From NCBI GenBank assembly GCA_002772195.1, contig PCSG01000444.1, positions 549 through 8,539 on the forward strand: a stretch of DNA of 7,991 nt. The letters are read 5' to 3'. Of this stretch, positions 1 to 5,825 are shown one piece after another. The translations under genes were made by a program, and so were the position numbers. Source of the stretch: Desulfobacterales bacterium CG23_combo_of_CG06-09_8_20_14_all_51_8 (GTDB lineage Bacteria; Desulfobacterota; Desulfobacteria; Desulfobacterales; Desulfosalsimonadaceae). The number at the start of each line of letters is the position of its first letter. Within the stretch, counting starts at the first letter, position 1. The notes beneath the pieces are model-generated. The model ran no database searches. It saw only the letters and a list, made by a program, of their open reading frames with translations, and was not told where the DNA came from.

Positions 1-794
1 GACGGTTTCAGGCGGTCATCGACACCTGAAGCGTTTTCCAGGCGCCGCCGGATTTCTCCCAGCTTTTCCGATACCGCGCCATCCCCGCTATAGAGTGTTT
101 CCGTCACGCCCCGGACTGTCTGGTAAAGCATTTCCGCGTTTTTCAGACAGGTCTGTTCTTTTTTCAGAAGGTCATCTTCCTCCTTTGCTATGCCTGCATC
201 TTCAATTTCTTTTTTCTGGAATTCATACAGTTCGATCTGGTCCCGCTGCGTTTGCCGGGCGGCTTTTAACTGGTCCAGGGTCGCAATCATCGGAAGGATT
301 TCATGATAACAGGCCTGGAACTCCCGGCGCAGCGGGGGGATATCGCCGATTTGATCGAGAATCAGGAGATGCCGGGATTCATTTAAAAGCTGCTGATGCT
401 CGTGCTGGCCGGAAATAGCGGCCAGGTTTTCCGTCACCTGATTTAGAACTTGCATGGTGGCCAGCCGGCCGTTGATGTAAATCCGGTGGCGGTCGTTATG
501 GGAGATGATCCGCCGGATCAACAGTTCGCCTGCAACGTCGATGCCCTGGGATGCAAGAATTTTGAAAACATCCTCGCCTTCAGCGATAAAAAAAAGCGCT
601 TCAATTTCAGCGGAATCCGCGCCGGTGCGGATCATTTTGGCGGTGGCCCGGCTGCCCAAGAGCAGATTGATGGCGCTCACGATGATGGATTTCCCGGCCC
701 CTGTTTCACCGCTCAAGATGGTCAGGCCGCCCTCAAAACAAAGGGTCAGATCGTCAATGATGGCGAAATTTTTAATGGAAAGTTCTGAGAGCAT
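1..794 (-). CDS. recN: DNA repair protein RecN, N-terminal part (runs off left edge)
   Basis: RecN is an SMC-like ATPase of the cytoplasm that acts in recombinational repair of double-strand breaks. I translated the minus strand from 794 to base 1 and found it open throughout, giving about 264 residues of a protein usually near 550-570 aa. The N-terminus reads MLSELSIKNFAIIDD. A Walker A motif GETGAGKS lies at residues 29-36, and the RecN-typical segment ISGQHEHQQLL starts near residue 127. After it comes a charged, Lys/Glu-rich stretch consistent with the start of the coiled-coil arm. ATG 794 is the first in-frame ATG after a stop 9 codons upstream. No good Shine-Dalgarno precedes it, but a short upstream ORF overlaps the start and may feed ribosomes in. 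The Walker B/signature half lies outside the window. Family identification is very secure; regulation by LexA is known for recN in other bacteria, but I could not identify an operator. Confidence 0.96.
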   Translation of the reverse strand, partial: MLSELSIKNFAIIDDLTLCFEGGLTILSGETGAGKSIIVSAINLLLGSRATAKMIRTGADSAEIEALFFIAEGEDVFKILASQGIDVAGELLIRRIISHNDRHRIYINGRLATMQVLNQVTENLAAISGQHEHQQLLNESRHLLILDQIGDIPPLRREFQACYHEILPMIATLDQLKAARQTQRDQIELYEFQKKEIEDAGIAKEEDDLLKKEQTCLKNAEMLYQTVRGVTETLYSGDGAVSEKLGEIRRRLENASGVDDRLKP

Positions 795-867
795 GATCTG
801 GCTGACCGGTAAACGGGTTCATGTTCTTAAATCCTTTGCCCTGGCCTGTGGTTTGCGCACGGTTCAT
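772..867 (-). CDS. Possible short upstream ORF overlapping the recN start
   Basis: A 31-codon ORF begins at ATG 867 (an alternative ATG lies at 873) and ends at TAA 774-772, 20 bases inside recN in another frame. A purine-rich AGGGG sits about 7 bases before ATG 867, a better ribosome site than anything in front of recN itself. The predicted peptide starts MNRAQTTGQGKG and ends LRTFH and resembles nothing I recognise. It lies wholly downstream of the predicted recN promoter start, so it would be in the recN leader. Its possible role is translational coupling to recN. The reading frame may equally be fortuitous. Confidence 0.25.
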   Translation of the reverse strand: MNRAQTTGQGKGFKNMNPFTGQPDHALRTFH

Positions 868-937
868 GGTCATTCCCCTGAAAATAAAGAAAACAAATTG
901 ACGGCCGGGTGGAAGAATAATACATATGAGTCTGACC

Positions 938-965
938 ATTATAATTTGATAATCGAACTTGTCAA
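938..965 (-). promoter_or_regulatory. Strong sigma70-type promoter facing recN
   Basis: On the minus strand, a perfect -35 hexamer TTGACA (965-960) and a perfect -10 hexamer TATAAT (943-938) are separated by 16 bp. Transcription would start near 931 and give a leader of roughly 137 nt before recN. This is one of the few places in the window where both hexamers match consensus exactly. I found no clear LexA-type palindrome over it, although LexA boxes vary widely among Desulfobacterota. Confidence 0.75.
940..945 (+). promoter_or_regulatory. Candidate -10 element for the plus-strand operon
   Basis: TATAAT at 940-945 is a perfect -10 hexamer on the plus strand and overlaps the minus-strand -10 within the near-symmetric octamer ATTATAAT (938-945). 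No good -35 stands 16-18 bp upstream, so any plus-strand activity would be weak or activator-dependent. A start near 952 would give a leader of about 64 nt before the hydrolase gene. An alternative -35-like TTGACG at 898-903 has only a poor -10 (TACATA, 921-926). Confidence 0.35.
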
Positions 966-1015
966 GCGCGGTGGAGGCCGCATCACGCCGGTTGAAAATT
1001 TCCGGTTGAGACGCT

Positions 1016-1954
1016 GTGAAGATGGATTCACAAAAGCCCAGAGATATTTCAGAGCCCGGGCACCAGGTGTTCGGCGGCGTAAAGGTTGAAGTACGATATG
1101 TTACGACCGGTGACGGGGCCCGGCTGGCCGTCAGCCGGATCAAACCCCGCAACCGGGAACCGTTGCCGTTTCCGGTGATTCTGGTTCACGGCTCCTACGC
1201 AACCCGAAGTTTCTGGGTATCGGAAAAAGGTGTGGGCCTGGGTGTTTTCCTGGCGGATCAGGGGTTTGATGTCTGGATTCCGGAACTCCGGGGACACGGC
1301 CTGTCTCCCAAAGGCCCGGCGTTTTCGGAGATCACCGCCGAAGATCAGATCCGCCGGGATCTGCCGGCCATTCAGGACGCTTTATGGCGCATGACACAAG
1401 CTCCGGCCTTTTGGATCGGGCATTCTTTCGGCGGGCTGTTTATTCTTTCGGCCTTGTCTGCAGGGTGGCTGAATCAGGAACGGATGCGAAGTCTCGTCAC
1501 CTTCGGCAGTCAGATCAGTTATGGGGACCGGTATCTGAAAATCCCGCCGGTGGTCTGGGCCTTATCCGCCTTGCTTCGCCTGACAGGCAACTTACCCGCG
1601 CCCCGGCTGGGTCTGGGTCCGGAAATTGAGGCCGCCGGCACCATTCTGGAAACCATCCGATGGAAAAAATTCCGGGGCCGCTGGACCACGTCCGAAGGGG
1701 TTTCTTACTGGGACGGGCTTGAGGACATCACCCTGCCGGTCATGACCTATGCGGCGGCCGATGATAAAAACGACCCGGCCCACGGGTGCCGCAAAATTCA
1801 CAAGCGCCTGGGCAGCCTGAATAAAATGTTCCTGGTCCTGGGAAAAGATGCTGGATTTTCGAGAGATTACGACCATGTGGGCATGGTGGTGAGCAAAGAG
1901 GCAAAAGATGAGGTGTGGCCGGAGTTGGTGGGCTGGATGAAGGACCGAGTTTAG
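1016..1954 (+). CDS. Alpha/beta-fold hydrolase (lipase/esterase-like)
   Basis: This is a 312-residue serine hydrolase of the alpha/beta fold, probably an esterase or lipase; its substrate cannot be read from sequence. The oxyanion-loop motif VHGS is at residues 57-60, and the nucleophile elbow GHSFGG at 135-140 makes Ser137 the nucleophile. The acid is probably Asp249 or Asp250 in AADDKND, and His287 in YDHVGM completes the triad. The C-terminal pattern of a conserved His followed by a Trp-containing helix (VWPELVGW) is typical of this family. There is no signal peptide or membrane segment, so it is probably cytoplasmic. The start is either GTG 1016 or ATG 1022, two codons later; an in-frame stop at 1007-1009 rules out anything longer, and neither has a clear Shine-Dalgarno. 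It is the first gene of a plus-strand group, and its stop codon directly abuts the next ATG. Confidence 0.9.
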   Translation: MKMDSQKPRDISEPGHQVFGGVKVEVRYVTTGDGARLAVSRIKPRNREPLPFPVILVHGSYATRSFWVSEKGVGLGVFLADQGFDVWIPELRGHGLSPKGPAFSEITAEDQIRRDLPAIQDALWRMTQAPAFWIGHSFGGLFILSALSAGWLNQERMRSLVTFGSQISYGDRYLKIPPVVWALSALLRLTGNLPAPRLGLGPEIEAAGTILETIRWKKFRGRWTTSEGVSYWDGLEDITLPVMTYAAADDKNDPAHGCRKIHKRLGSLNKMFLVLGKDAGFSRDYDHVGMVVSKEAKDEVWPELVGWMKDRV

Positions 1955-2671
1955 ATGACAAATCAATCGCGACCCGTGAAGCCGATGATTAAAATTATCA
2001 AAACGCAAAACGGCGGCGTGTTTTTCCGCACGGTGATTATTTTGTTTCTGATCCTGATGGCCGGGCTCGGGGGTGCGCTGTTTTATGGCTCGAAATCCAT
2101 TCATGATCTGTTTGCAAACAACAAAAAGCTGCAGCAGGCCATCGCGAACCTGACCCGAGAGGACCAGATCGGATACGCCAAGGTCATTCGTCAGGGAACC
2201 GTTGACGGCAGGCTTTACACGACCCTGAAATTCGTGGAAACCGCCCGGGACAACCAGCTGAAAACCGTGCTCGCGCGGGAATATACCATTCCCGGGGATG
2301 TAGTTTTCTTTGACGCGCTGATCGTCTCCTTCCCGGATGATGCAATCATGGCCGGAGAGAAACGGGCCCTTTATCTCTGGCGACGGGTCTATGGGGAAAC
2401 CATGGCCCCGGCTGATGGGTTCCCCATTGAAATGGAATCCCAGGCCCCCAAACGCTATGCCGATTTTTTACATGCGTTGAGCCTGCCGGATCAGGAAATG
2501 TTCTGGGAGGCGGTCTGGCAATTGGCTGATGACCCGGATACGCTGAAAAAATATGGCATTCGAGCGGTCTATGGAAATGCGGTGTATAAAAAACTGCGGC
2601 CGGGGCTGATTTATGTGTTTAAAATCAGCGCCAATGGAAGGGTTTATCCGGAAACTGTTCCTGACATTTGA
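1955..2671 (+). CDS. Membrane-anchored protein of unknown function
   Basis: A 238-residue protein I do not recognise. A basic N-terminus (residues 9-16 rich in Lys) precedes one hydrophobic segment at about residues 23-44, which predicts a single-pass inner-membrane anchor with the rest outside the cytoplasm. Residues 48-70 are helical and charged, possibly a short coiled coil. The remainder is a soluble alpha/beta-looking domain with acidic and aromatic patches (FWEAVWQLADD near 180) and no cysteine. The ATG follows the hydrolase TAG without a gap, and AAGGA at 1940-1944 gives a ribosome site 10 bases upstream, so the two genes are almost certainly co-translated. This start is preferred over Met11, which lacks such a site. 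The tight pairing suggests a shared envelope or lipid-related process, but that is inference only. Confidence 0.85.
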   Translation: MTNQSRPVKPMIKIIKTQNGGVFFRTVIILFLILMAGLGGALFYGSKSIHDLFANNKKLQQAIANLTREDQIGYAKVIRQGTVDGRLYTTLKFVETARDNQLKTVLAREYTIPGDVVFFDALIVSFPDDAIMAGEKRALYLWRRVYGETMAPADGFPIEMESQAPKRYADFLHALSLPDQEMFWEAVWQLADDPDTLKKYGIRAVYGNAVYKKLRPGLIYVFKISANGRVYPETVPDI

Positions 2672-2734
2672 AGCCGTCGCCTGGGGTTTCAATCCGGCGT
2701 TGCCGTCCGCTATCATTAAGGAGAGGGAGAAGCA

Positions 2735-2797
2735 ATGATGCTGCAAAAACAGGAGCTTGATCAAATTGACAATAACACGCAAAGGAGATTCCCATGA
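2735..2797 (+). CDS. Possible 20-codon leader ORF coupled to the DUF2780 gene
   Basis: ATG 2735 (followed at once by a second ATG) opens a 20-codon frame, starting MMLQKQELDQ and ending RRFP. Its TGA overlaps the next gene's ATG as ATGA. It has a strong purine-rich site: AAGGAG at 2718-2723 followed by GGGAGAAG up to 2732. The peptide is hydrophilic and has no recognisable domain. The ATGA overlap is the classical geometry of translational coupling, although the downstream gene also has its own very good ribosome site (AAAGGAG, 2781-2787) inside this frame. A fortuitous frame cannot be excluded at this length. Confidence 0.4.
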   Translation: MMLQKQELDQIDNNTQRRFP

Positions 2798-3363
2798 AAC
2801 CGAAAAAAACGATCGTGTTGATCGCTGTAAGTTCTTTTTTGTGCCTGTTTTTTGCTGCCGGGAACGGTTTTGCGGAAACATCTGACGCAGTGACGGCAAT
2901 CGAAAGCATTGCGACAGATGAAGCGGTCTCAACCGGAGCAGCGGCAACAAGCGGCGCCATGGATCTGGTGAAGATGCTCACCAGCCAGCTCGGCGTGACG
3001 GAAAATCAGGCCGCCGGCGGGGCCGGGTCCCTGTTTAACATGGCCAAGGGCATGCTTTCGGAAACCGAATACGGCCAGGTGGCGGCGGCGATTCCCGGCA
3101 TCAATGACCTGATCGCGGCCGCTCCGGCGGTGTCTGAATCCACTGCCAAGAAATCAGATAAAATGTCCGGTTTGACCCAGGGTCTGGGCTCCCTCACCAA
3201 GGCCGTGGACAGCGCGGGCAAGTATGCCGCGGTCTATGATCAGTTCAAACAGTTGGATCTGAACACGGACATGGTTTCCCAGTTTGTTCCGGTGCTCCTC
3301 TCATTTGCGGAATCCTCGGGCGGCGAATCCGTGATGAATACTCTCAAATCCGTCTGGCAGTAA
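2794..3363 (+). CDS. Secreted DUF2780-family protein (VcgC/VcgE-like)
   Basis: A 189-residue protein with a clear Sec signal peptide: MKPKK, a hydrophobic core at 6-22 and a GFA site predicting cleavage after Ala27. The mature part matches my recollection of DUF2780 (VcgC/VcgE-like), a family of unknown function. The hallmark is the segment DLVKMLTSQLGVTENQAAGG near residues 57-76, followed by a helix with AIPGINDLI around 100-108 and a second helical half with LGSLTKAVDSAGKYA. The mature chain is rich in Ala, Gly and Ser, lacks cysteine, and probably folds as a small helical bundle in the periplasm. The start is fixed by AAAGGAG at 2781-2787, six bases before the ATG. It is last in the plus-strand group, and its TAA is only 11 bp from the end of the convergent dehydrogenase gene. 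Confidence 0.85.
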   Translation: MKPKKTIVLIAVSSFLCLFFAAGNGFAETSDAVTAIESIATDEAVSTGAAATSGAMDLVKMLTSQLGVTENQAAGGAGSLFNMAKGMLSETEYGQVAAAIPGINDLIAAAPAVSESTAKKSDKMSGLTQGLGSLTKAVDSAGKYAAVYDQFKQLDLNTDMVSQFVPVLLSFAESSGGESVMNTLKSVWQ

Positions 3364-3374
3364 AAAAATCTAAT

Positions 3375-4538
3375 TTACCGATTCGCCTTCTTAATCCCCA
3401 GCCGGTCCATGGCAATGATCATTTTGCAGATATTGGCGGACCCCTCCACGATGGCGTAGGTGGGCGCGTCCCGGTAGAACCGTGCCACCGGATACTCTTC
3501 TGAATATCCGTAAGCCCCTAAGATCCGCATGGCGTTCTGGGCGCACCGGATTGCGGTTTCCGCCGCGAAATATTTGGCCTGGGCCACGTCAAGACCATTG
3601 TTCAGGTTTCCCTGGTCCTTGGCCCAGGCAGCCCGGCACACCAAAAGTCTTGCCGCTTCAATGTCCGTCGCCATCTGGGCGATCAGGTCCTGGTTCATTT
3701 GGAAAGTGCCTATGGGTTTTCCAAATTGTTTTCGCTCCGCGCAGTATTTGACGGATGCGTCCAAAAGGGCCTGGGCCACGCCCACGGCCCCGGCGGCGGC
3801 GGACAGGCGGGTCTGGTTCAGGGAAGAAAACACGATTTTGGCCCCGTCGCCGGGGGGCCCCAGAATATTTTCCTTGGGCACCCGACAATTGTCTAGAAAC
3901 ACTTCGCCGGTGGGGGAGGAATGAGATCCCATTTTTGCAAGCCGGCTGGTTTTAACGCCGCTGAAATTTTTGGGTTCAATAACAAAGGCGGACAGACCTT
4001 TGGAGCCTTTCGCCTTGTCCGTATAGGCATAGTAAACCAGCACATCGGCGATATCGGCATTGGATATCCAGGTTTTGGAGCCGTTGATCCGCCAGTGGTC
4101 CCCGCAGTCTTTGGCTTCCGAAGCAATGGCCATGACGTCCGAGCCCGCGTCCGGTTCTGTGATGGCGAACCCGCCCAGAAATTCCGCCCGGACCAGCTTT
4201 TCAATGTATTTTTGGCGAAGAAACTCGCTGCCGTAACGGTAAATGGTGTAGGCGGACCCGAGGCACTGCATATTGACCTGGACCCGAAGGGAACTGGATA
4301 CTTTGGCGATTTCCTCAGTGACGATGACTGCAGACATCCAGTCCATGCCTTCTCCGCCGTATTCCTCGGGAATGCACATGCCGAAAAATCCCAGTTCCCC
4401 CATGGGTTTGATGGCCTCATCATAGGGGAAATAATGGTCCGCGTCCCACTGGGCCGCATAGGGCGCGATTTTTTTTACGGCAAACTCCCGCACCGCCGTT
4501 TGCAGCATCTGGTGTTCTTTGGATAAATTGAAATCCAT
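3375..4538 (-). CDS. Glutaryl-CoA dehydrogenase, probably non-decarboxylating
   Basis: A 387-residue flavoprotein of the acyl-CoA dehydrogenase family, full length for the family. It should oxidise glutaryl-CoA in the cytoplasm and pass electrons to an electron-transfer flavoprotein. Landmarks are the N-terminal MDFNLSKEHQML, PEEYGG (57-62), the FAD/substrate motif TEPDAGSD (127-134), ERKQFGKPI in the C-terminal helical domain, and the catalytic base Glu365 in VEGSANI. Residue 364 is Val. Decarboxylating enzymes have Tyr before this Glu (human YEGTHDI), and the Tyr-to-Val exchange was reported as the key difference in the Desulfococcus multivorans enzyme, which stops at glutaconyl-CoA. Overall the protein resembles that enzyme from memory. 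Arg85 may be the carboxylate-binding arginine (inference). It follows the SDR gene with a 23-bp gap and has AGAGGA nine bases before the ATG. It is last in the minus-strand cluster. No glutaconyl-CoA decarboxylase gene is visible in the window. Confidence 0.9.
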   Translation of the reverse strand: MDFNLSKEHQMLQTAVREFAVKKIAPYAAQWDADHYFPYDEAIKPMGELGFFGMCIPEEYGGEGMDWMSAVIVTEEIAKVSSSLRVQVNMQCLGSAYTIYRYGSEFLRQKYIEKLVRAEFLGGFAITEPDAGSDVMAIASEAKDCGDHWRINGSKTWISNADIADVLVYYAYTDKAKGSKGLSAFVIEPKNFSGVKTSRLAKMGSHSSPTGEVFLDNCRVPKENILGPPGDGAKIVFSSLNQTRLSAAAGAVGVAQALLDASVKYCAERKQFGKPIGTFQMNQDLIAQMATDIEAARLLVCRAAWAKDQGNLNNGLDVAQAKYFAAETAIRCAQNAMRILGAYGYSEEYPVARFYRDAPTYAIVEGSANICKMIIAMDRLGIKKANR

Positions 4539-4561
4539 ATTGGTCTATCCTCTGGTAAAAA

Positions 4562-5329
4562 TTAATTGACCATGGTGAGCCCCCCGCTCACGCTCAGCAC
4601 CTGGCCGGTGATAAAGTTGGCTTCATCGGATGCGAAAAATACTACGGCCACAGCGATGTCGTCCGCGGTGCCCATGCGTTTTAAGGGAATGATCTTGTCC
4701 ATGCTGGAAAGGACCTTGTCTGCAAACGCGTCTTCGGCTTTCATGTCATCGAGCAGCGGGGTGGGCGTCGGACCCGGGCAGATCACGTTCACATTGATTT
4801 TGTTGCGGGCCAGCTCCCGGGCCATGGTTTTGGAAAAGGAAATCACCGCGCCCTTGGCGCCGGCGTAAACCGATTCGCCCATGCTCCCCACCCGGGCCGC
4901 ATCCGACGCGATATTGATGATCTTGCCGGAGTTGCACTCCATCATGTCCCCCGCCACCGCATAGGTGGTGTTGAGCATCCCCTTGAAATTGATGTCGATG
5001 ACCTTGCTCCAGAAAGCAGGCTCGGTTTTCATAAACGGCTTCATCCGGTCCCATCCGGCATTGTTCACCAGGACGTCCACCGGCCCGAATTTTTGCTTCA
5101 CGGCGGCGACCATGGTTTGAACAGACGCCAGATCCGTGATGTCGGTTTTAACCGCAATGGCGCATCCGCCGGAGTTTTCAATTTCCGCAGCAGTTGCCAC
5201 GCCTTCGTCCATCAGCAGGTCCGCGATGGCCACCTTAGCCCCCTGTTTTGCCAGCATCGCACAGATGCCTTTGCCGATTCCCCTTGCCCCGCCGGTGACG
5301 ATGGCGACTTTGTCAGTCAGTTCAAACAT
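4562..5329 (-). CDS. BadH-like short-chain dehydrogenase (2-hydroxycyclohexanecarboxyl-CoA dehydrogenase type)
   Basis: A 255-residue classical SDR that should oxidise a 2- or 3-hydroxyacyl-CoA to the keto form with NAD+. The Rossmann glycine motif TGGARGIG is at 12-19, Asp37 at the end of beta-2 favours NAD(H) over NADP(H), and NNAG is at 89-92. Asn114, Ser142, Tyr155 and Lys159 form the catalytic tetrad. The stretches AGWDRMKPF with KTEP (91-104), NIASDAARVGS (139-149) and the end ITGQVLSVSGGLTM agree strongly with my memory of Rhodopseudomonas palustris BadH. BadH oxidises 2-hydroxycyclohexane-1-carboxyl-CoA, so an alicyclic hydroxyacyl-CoA is the best guess; a 3-hydroxypimeloyl-type or other 3-hydroxyacyl substrate remains possible. 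AAGGAGG lies seven bases before the ATG, an excellent ribosome site that preserves expression despite the broken gene upstream. Confidence 0.88.
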   Translation of the reverse strand: MFELTDKVAIVTGGARGIGKGICAMLAKQGAKVAIADLLMDEGVATAAEIENSGGCAIAVKTDITDLASVQTMVAAVKQKFGPVDVLVNNAGWDRMKPFMKTEPAFWSKVIDINFKGMLNTTYAVAGDMMECNSGKIINIASDAARVGSMGESVYAGAKGAVISFSKTMARELARNKINVNVICPGPTPTPLLDDMKAEDAFADKVLSSMDKIIPLKRMGTADDIAVAVVFFASDEANFITGQVLSVSGGLTMVN

Positions 5330-5357
5330 GGGTTTCCCTCCTTTTCTTGGTTTAAGG

Positions 5358-5824
5358 TCAAAGCTTTCTTCTCTCAGATTTTCCCAGATTCAGCACTTTT
5401 CCCGTGGCTGGAACCGGTGCGGTGCCCATGATCCGGGAATCCACCCCGGCCACGGCTGAGGCCACCCACCGCATTTAAGGCAGTCGGCCATTCTTGCGGC
5501 GATGGCGGCGGCGGCAACTCCGATGGCAGTGAGGCTGCTGGCGCACATCCGGTCAATGGAGCACCCCGGGATTTCCCAGCCCCAGTCCGCCAGCAGGGTG
5601 ATCATGCGGCCCAGGGTTGAGGCCTGTTCCTTAACCTGGTTGGTGACGCCCCAGATGCTGTCTTCGATCATGGACGGCCGGACGCCTGGATTGCGTTTGA
5701 TTAGGGCCTTGAGCAAAGGAACGGCCAGGTCTTCGGCCCGGGTGTTTCAGAAAATGCCCCGTTCACCAGCCCGGCCAAAGGCGGTACGCACTGCGTCGAT
5801 CAATACCACGTCGTTGAGTCTCAT
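5358..5824 (-). pseudogene. Acetyl-CoA acyltransferase (thiolase) remnant: nonsense codon plus large deletions
   Basis: The ATG at 5824 lies one base after the stop of the upstream dehydrogenase and opens a thiolase: MRLNDVVLIDAVRTAFGRAG. Codon 26 (5749-5747) is TGA, where I believe this subfamily has Trp (TGG), so a single transition would explain it. The frame then continues thiolase-like: NTRAEDLAVPLLKAL, IEDSIWGVTNQVKEQ, and DRMCASSLTA with the catalytic Cys94. At about residue 116 (near 5477) homology breaks. Two bases out of frame, a distal thiolase segment appears, VASAVAGVD then RIMGTAPVPATGKVL, normally found some 150-190 residues further on. It ends near 5391, followed by unrelated codons to a TGA at 5360-5358. 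The active-site His and second Cys regions are missing. Only about 430 of the usual 1,200 bases remain, so this gene cannot make a working thiolase. An assembly artefact is less likely but possible. Confidence 0.9.
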
Positions 5825-5825
5825 T

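Noticed and set aside
938..965. LexA/SOS operator overlapping the recN promoter.
   Set aside because: I looked for known palindrome types (CTGT-N8-ACAG, GAAC-N4-GTTC, GGTT..AACC-like) and found no convincing match.
505..1089. Long plus-strand frame opposite recN and running into the hydrolase start.
   Set aside because: It is antisense to a clear recN frame, has no family resemblance, and reads through the divergent promoter region.
2678..2702. Imperfect hairpin CGCC.GG/CC.GGCG after the membrane protein gene as a terminator.
   Set aside because: Only about six pairs with a bulge and no T-tract after it, so it does not qualify as an intrinsic terminator.
2766..2771. TTGACA as a -35 element for the DUF2780 gene.
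   Set aside because: The sequence 16-18 bp downstream is the ribosome site/start-codon region (TTCCCA) and has no -10 resemblance.
3921..4526. 201-codon plus-strand frame opposite the glutaryl-CoA dehydrogenase.
   Set aside because: Antisense shadow of a clearly real gene; no ribosome site or recognisable domain.
5747..5749. In-frame TGA in the thiolase read as selenocysteine, a plausible idea in a sulfate reducer.
   Set aside because: The position is not catalytic and fits a Trp codon changed by one transition. The gene also carries large deletions and a frameshift downstream, so ordinary decay explains it.
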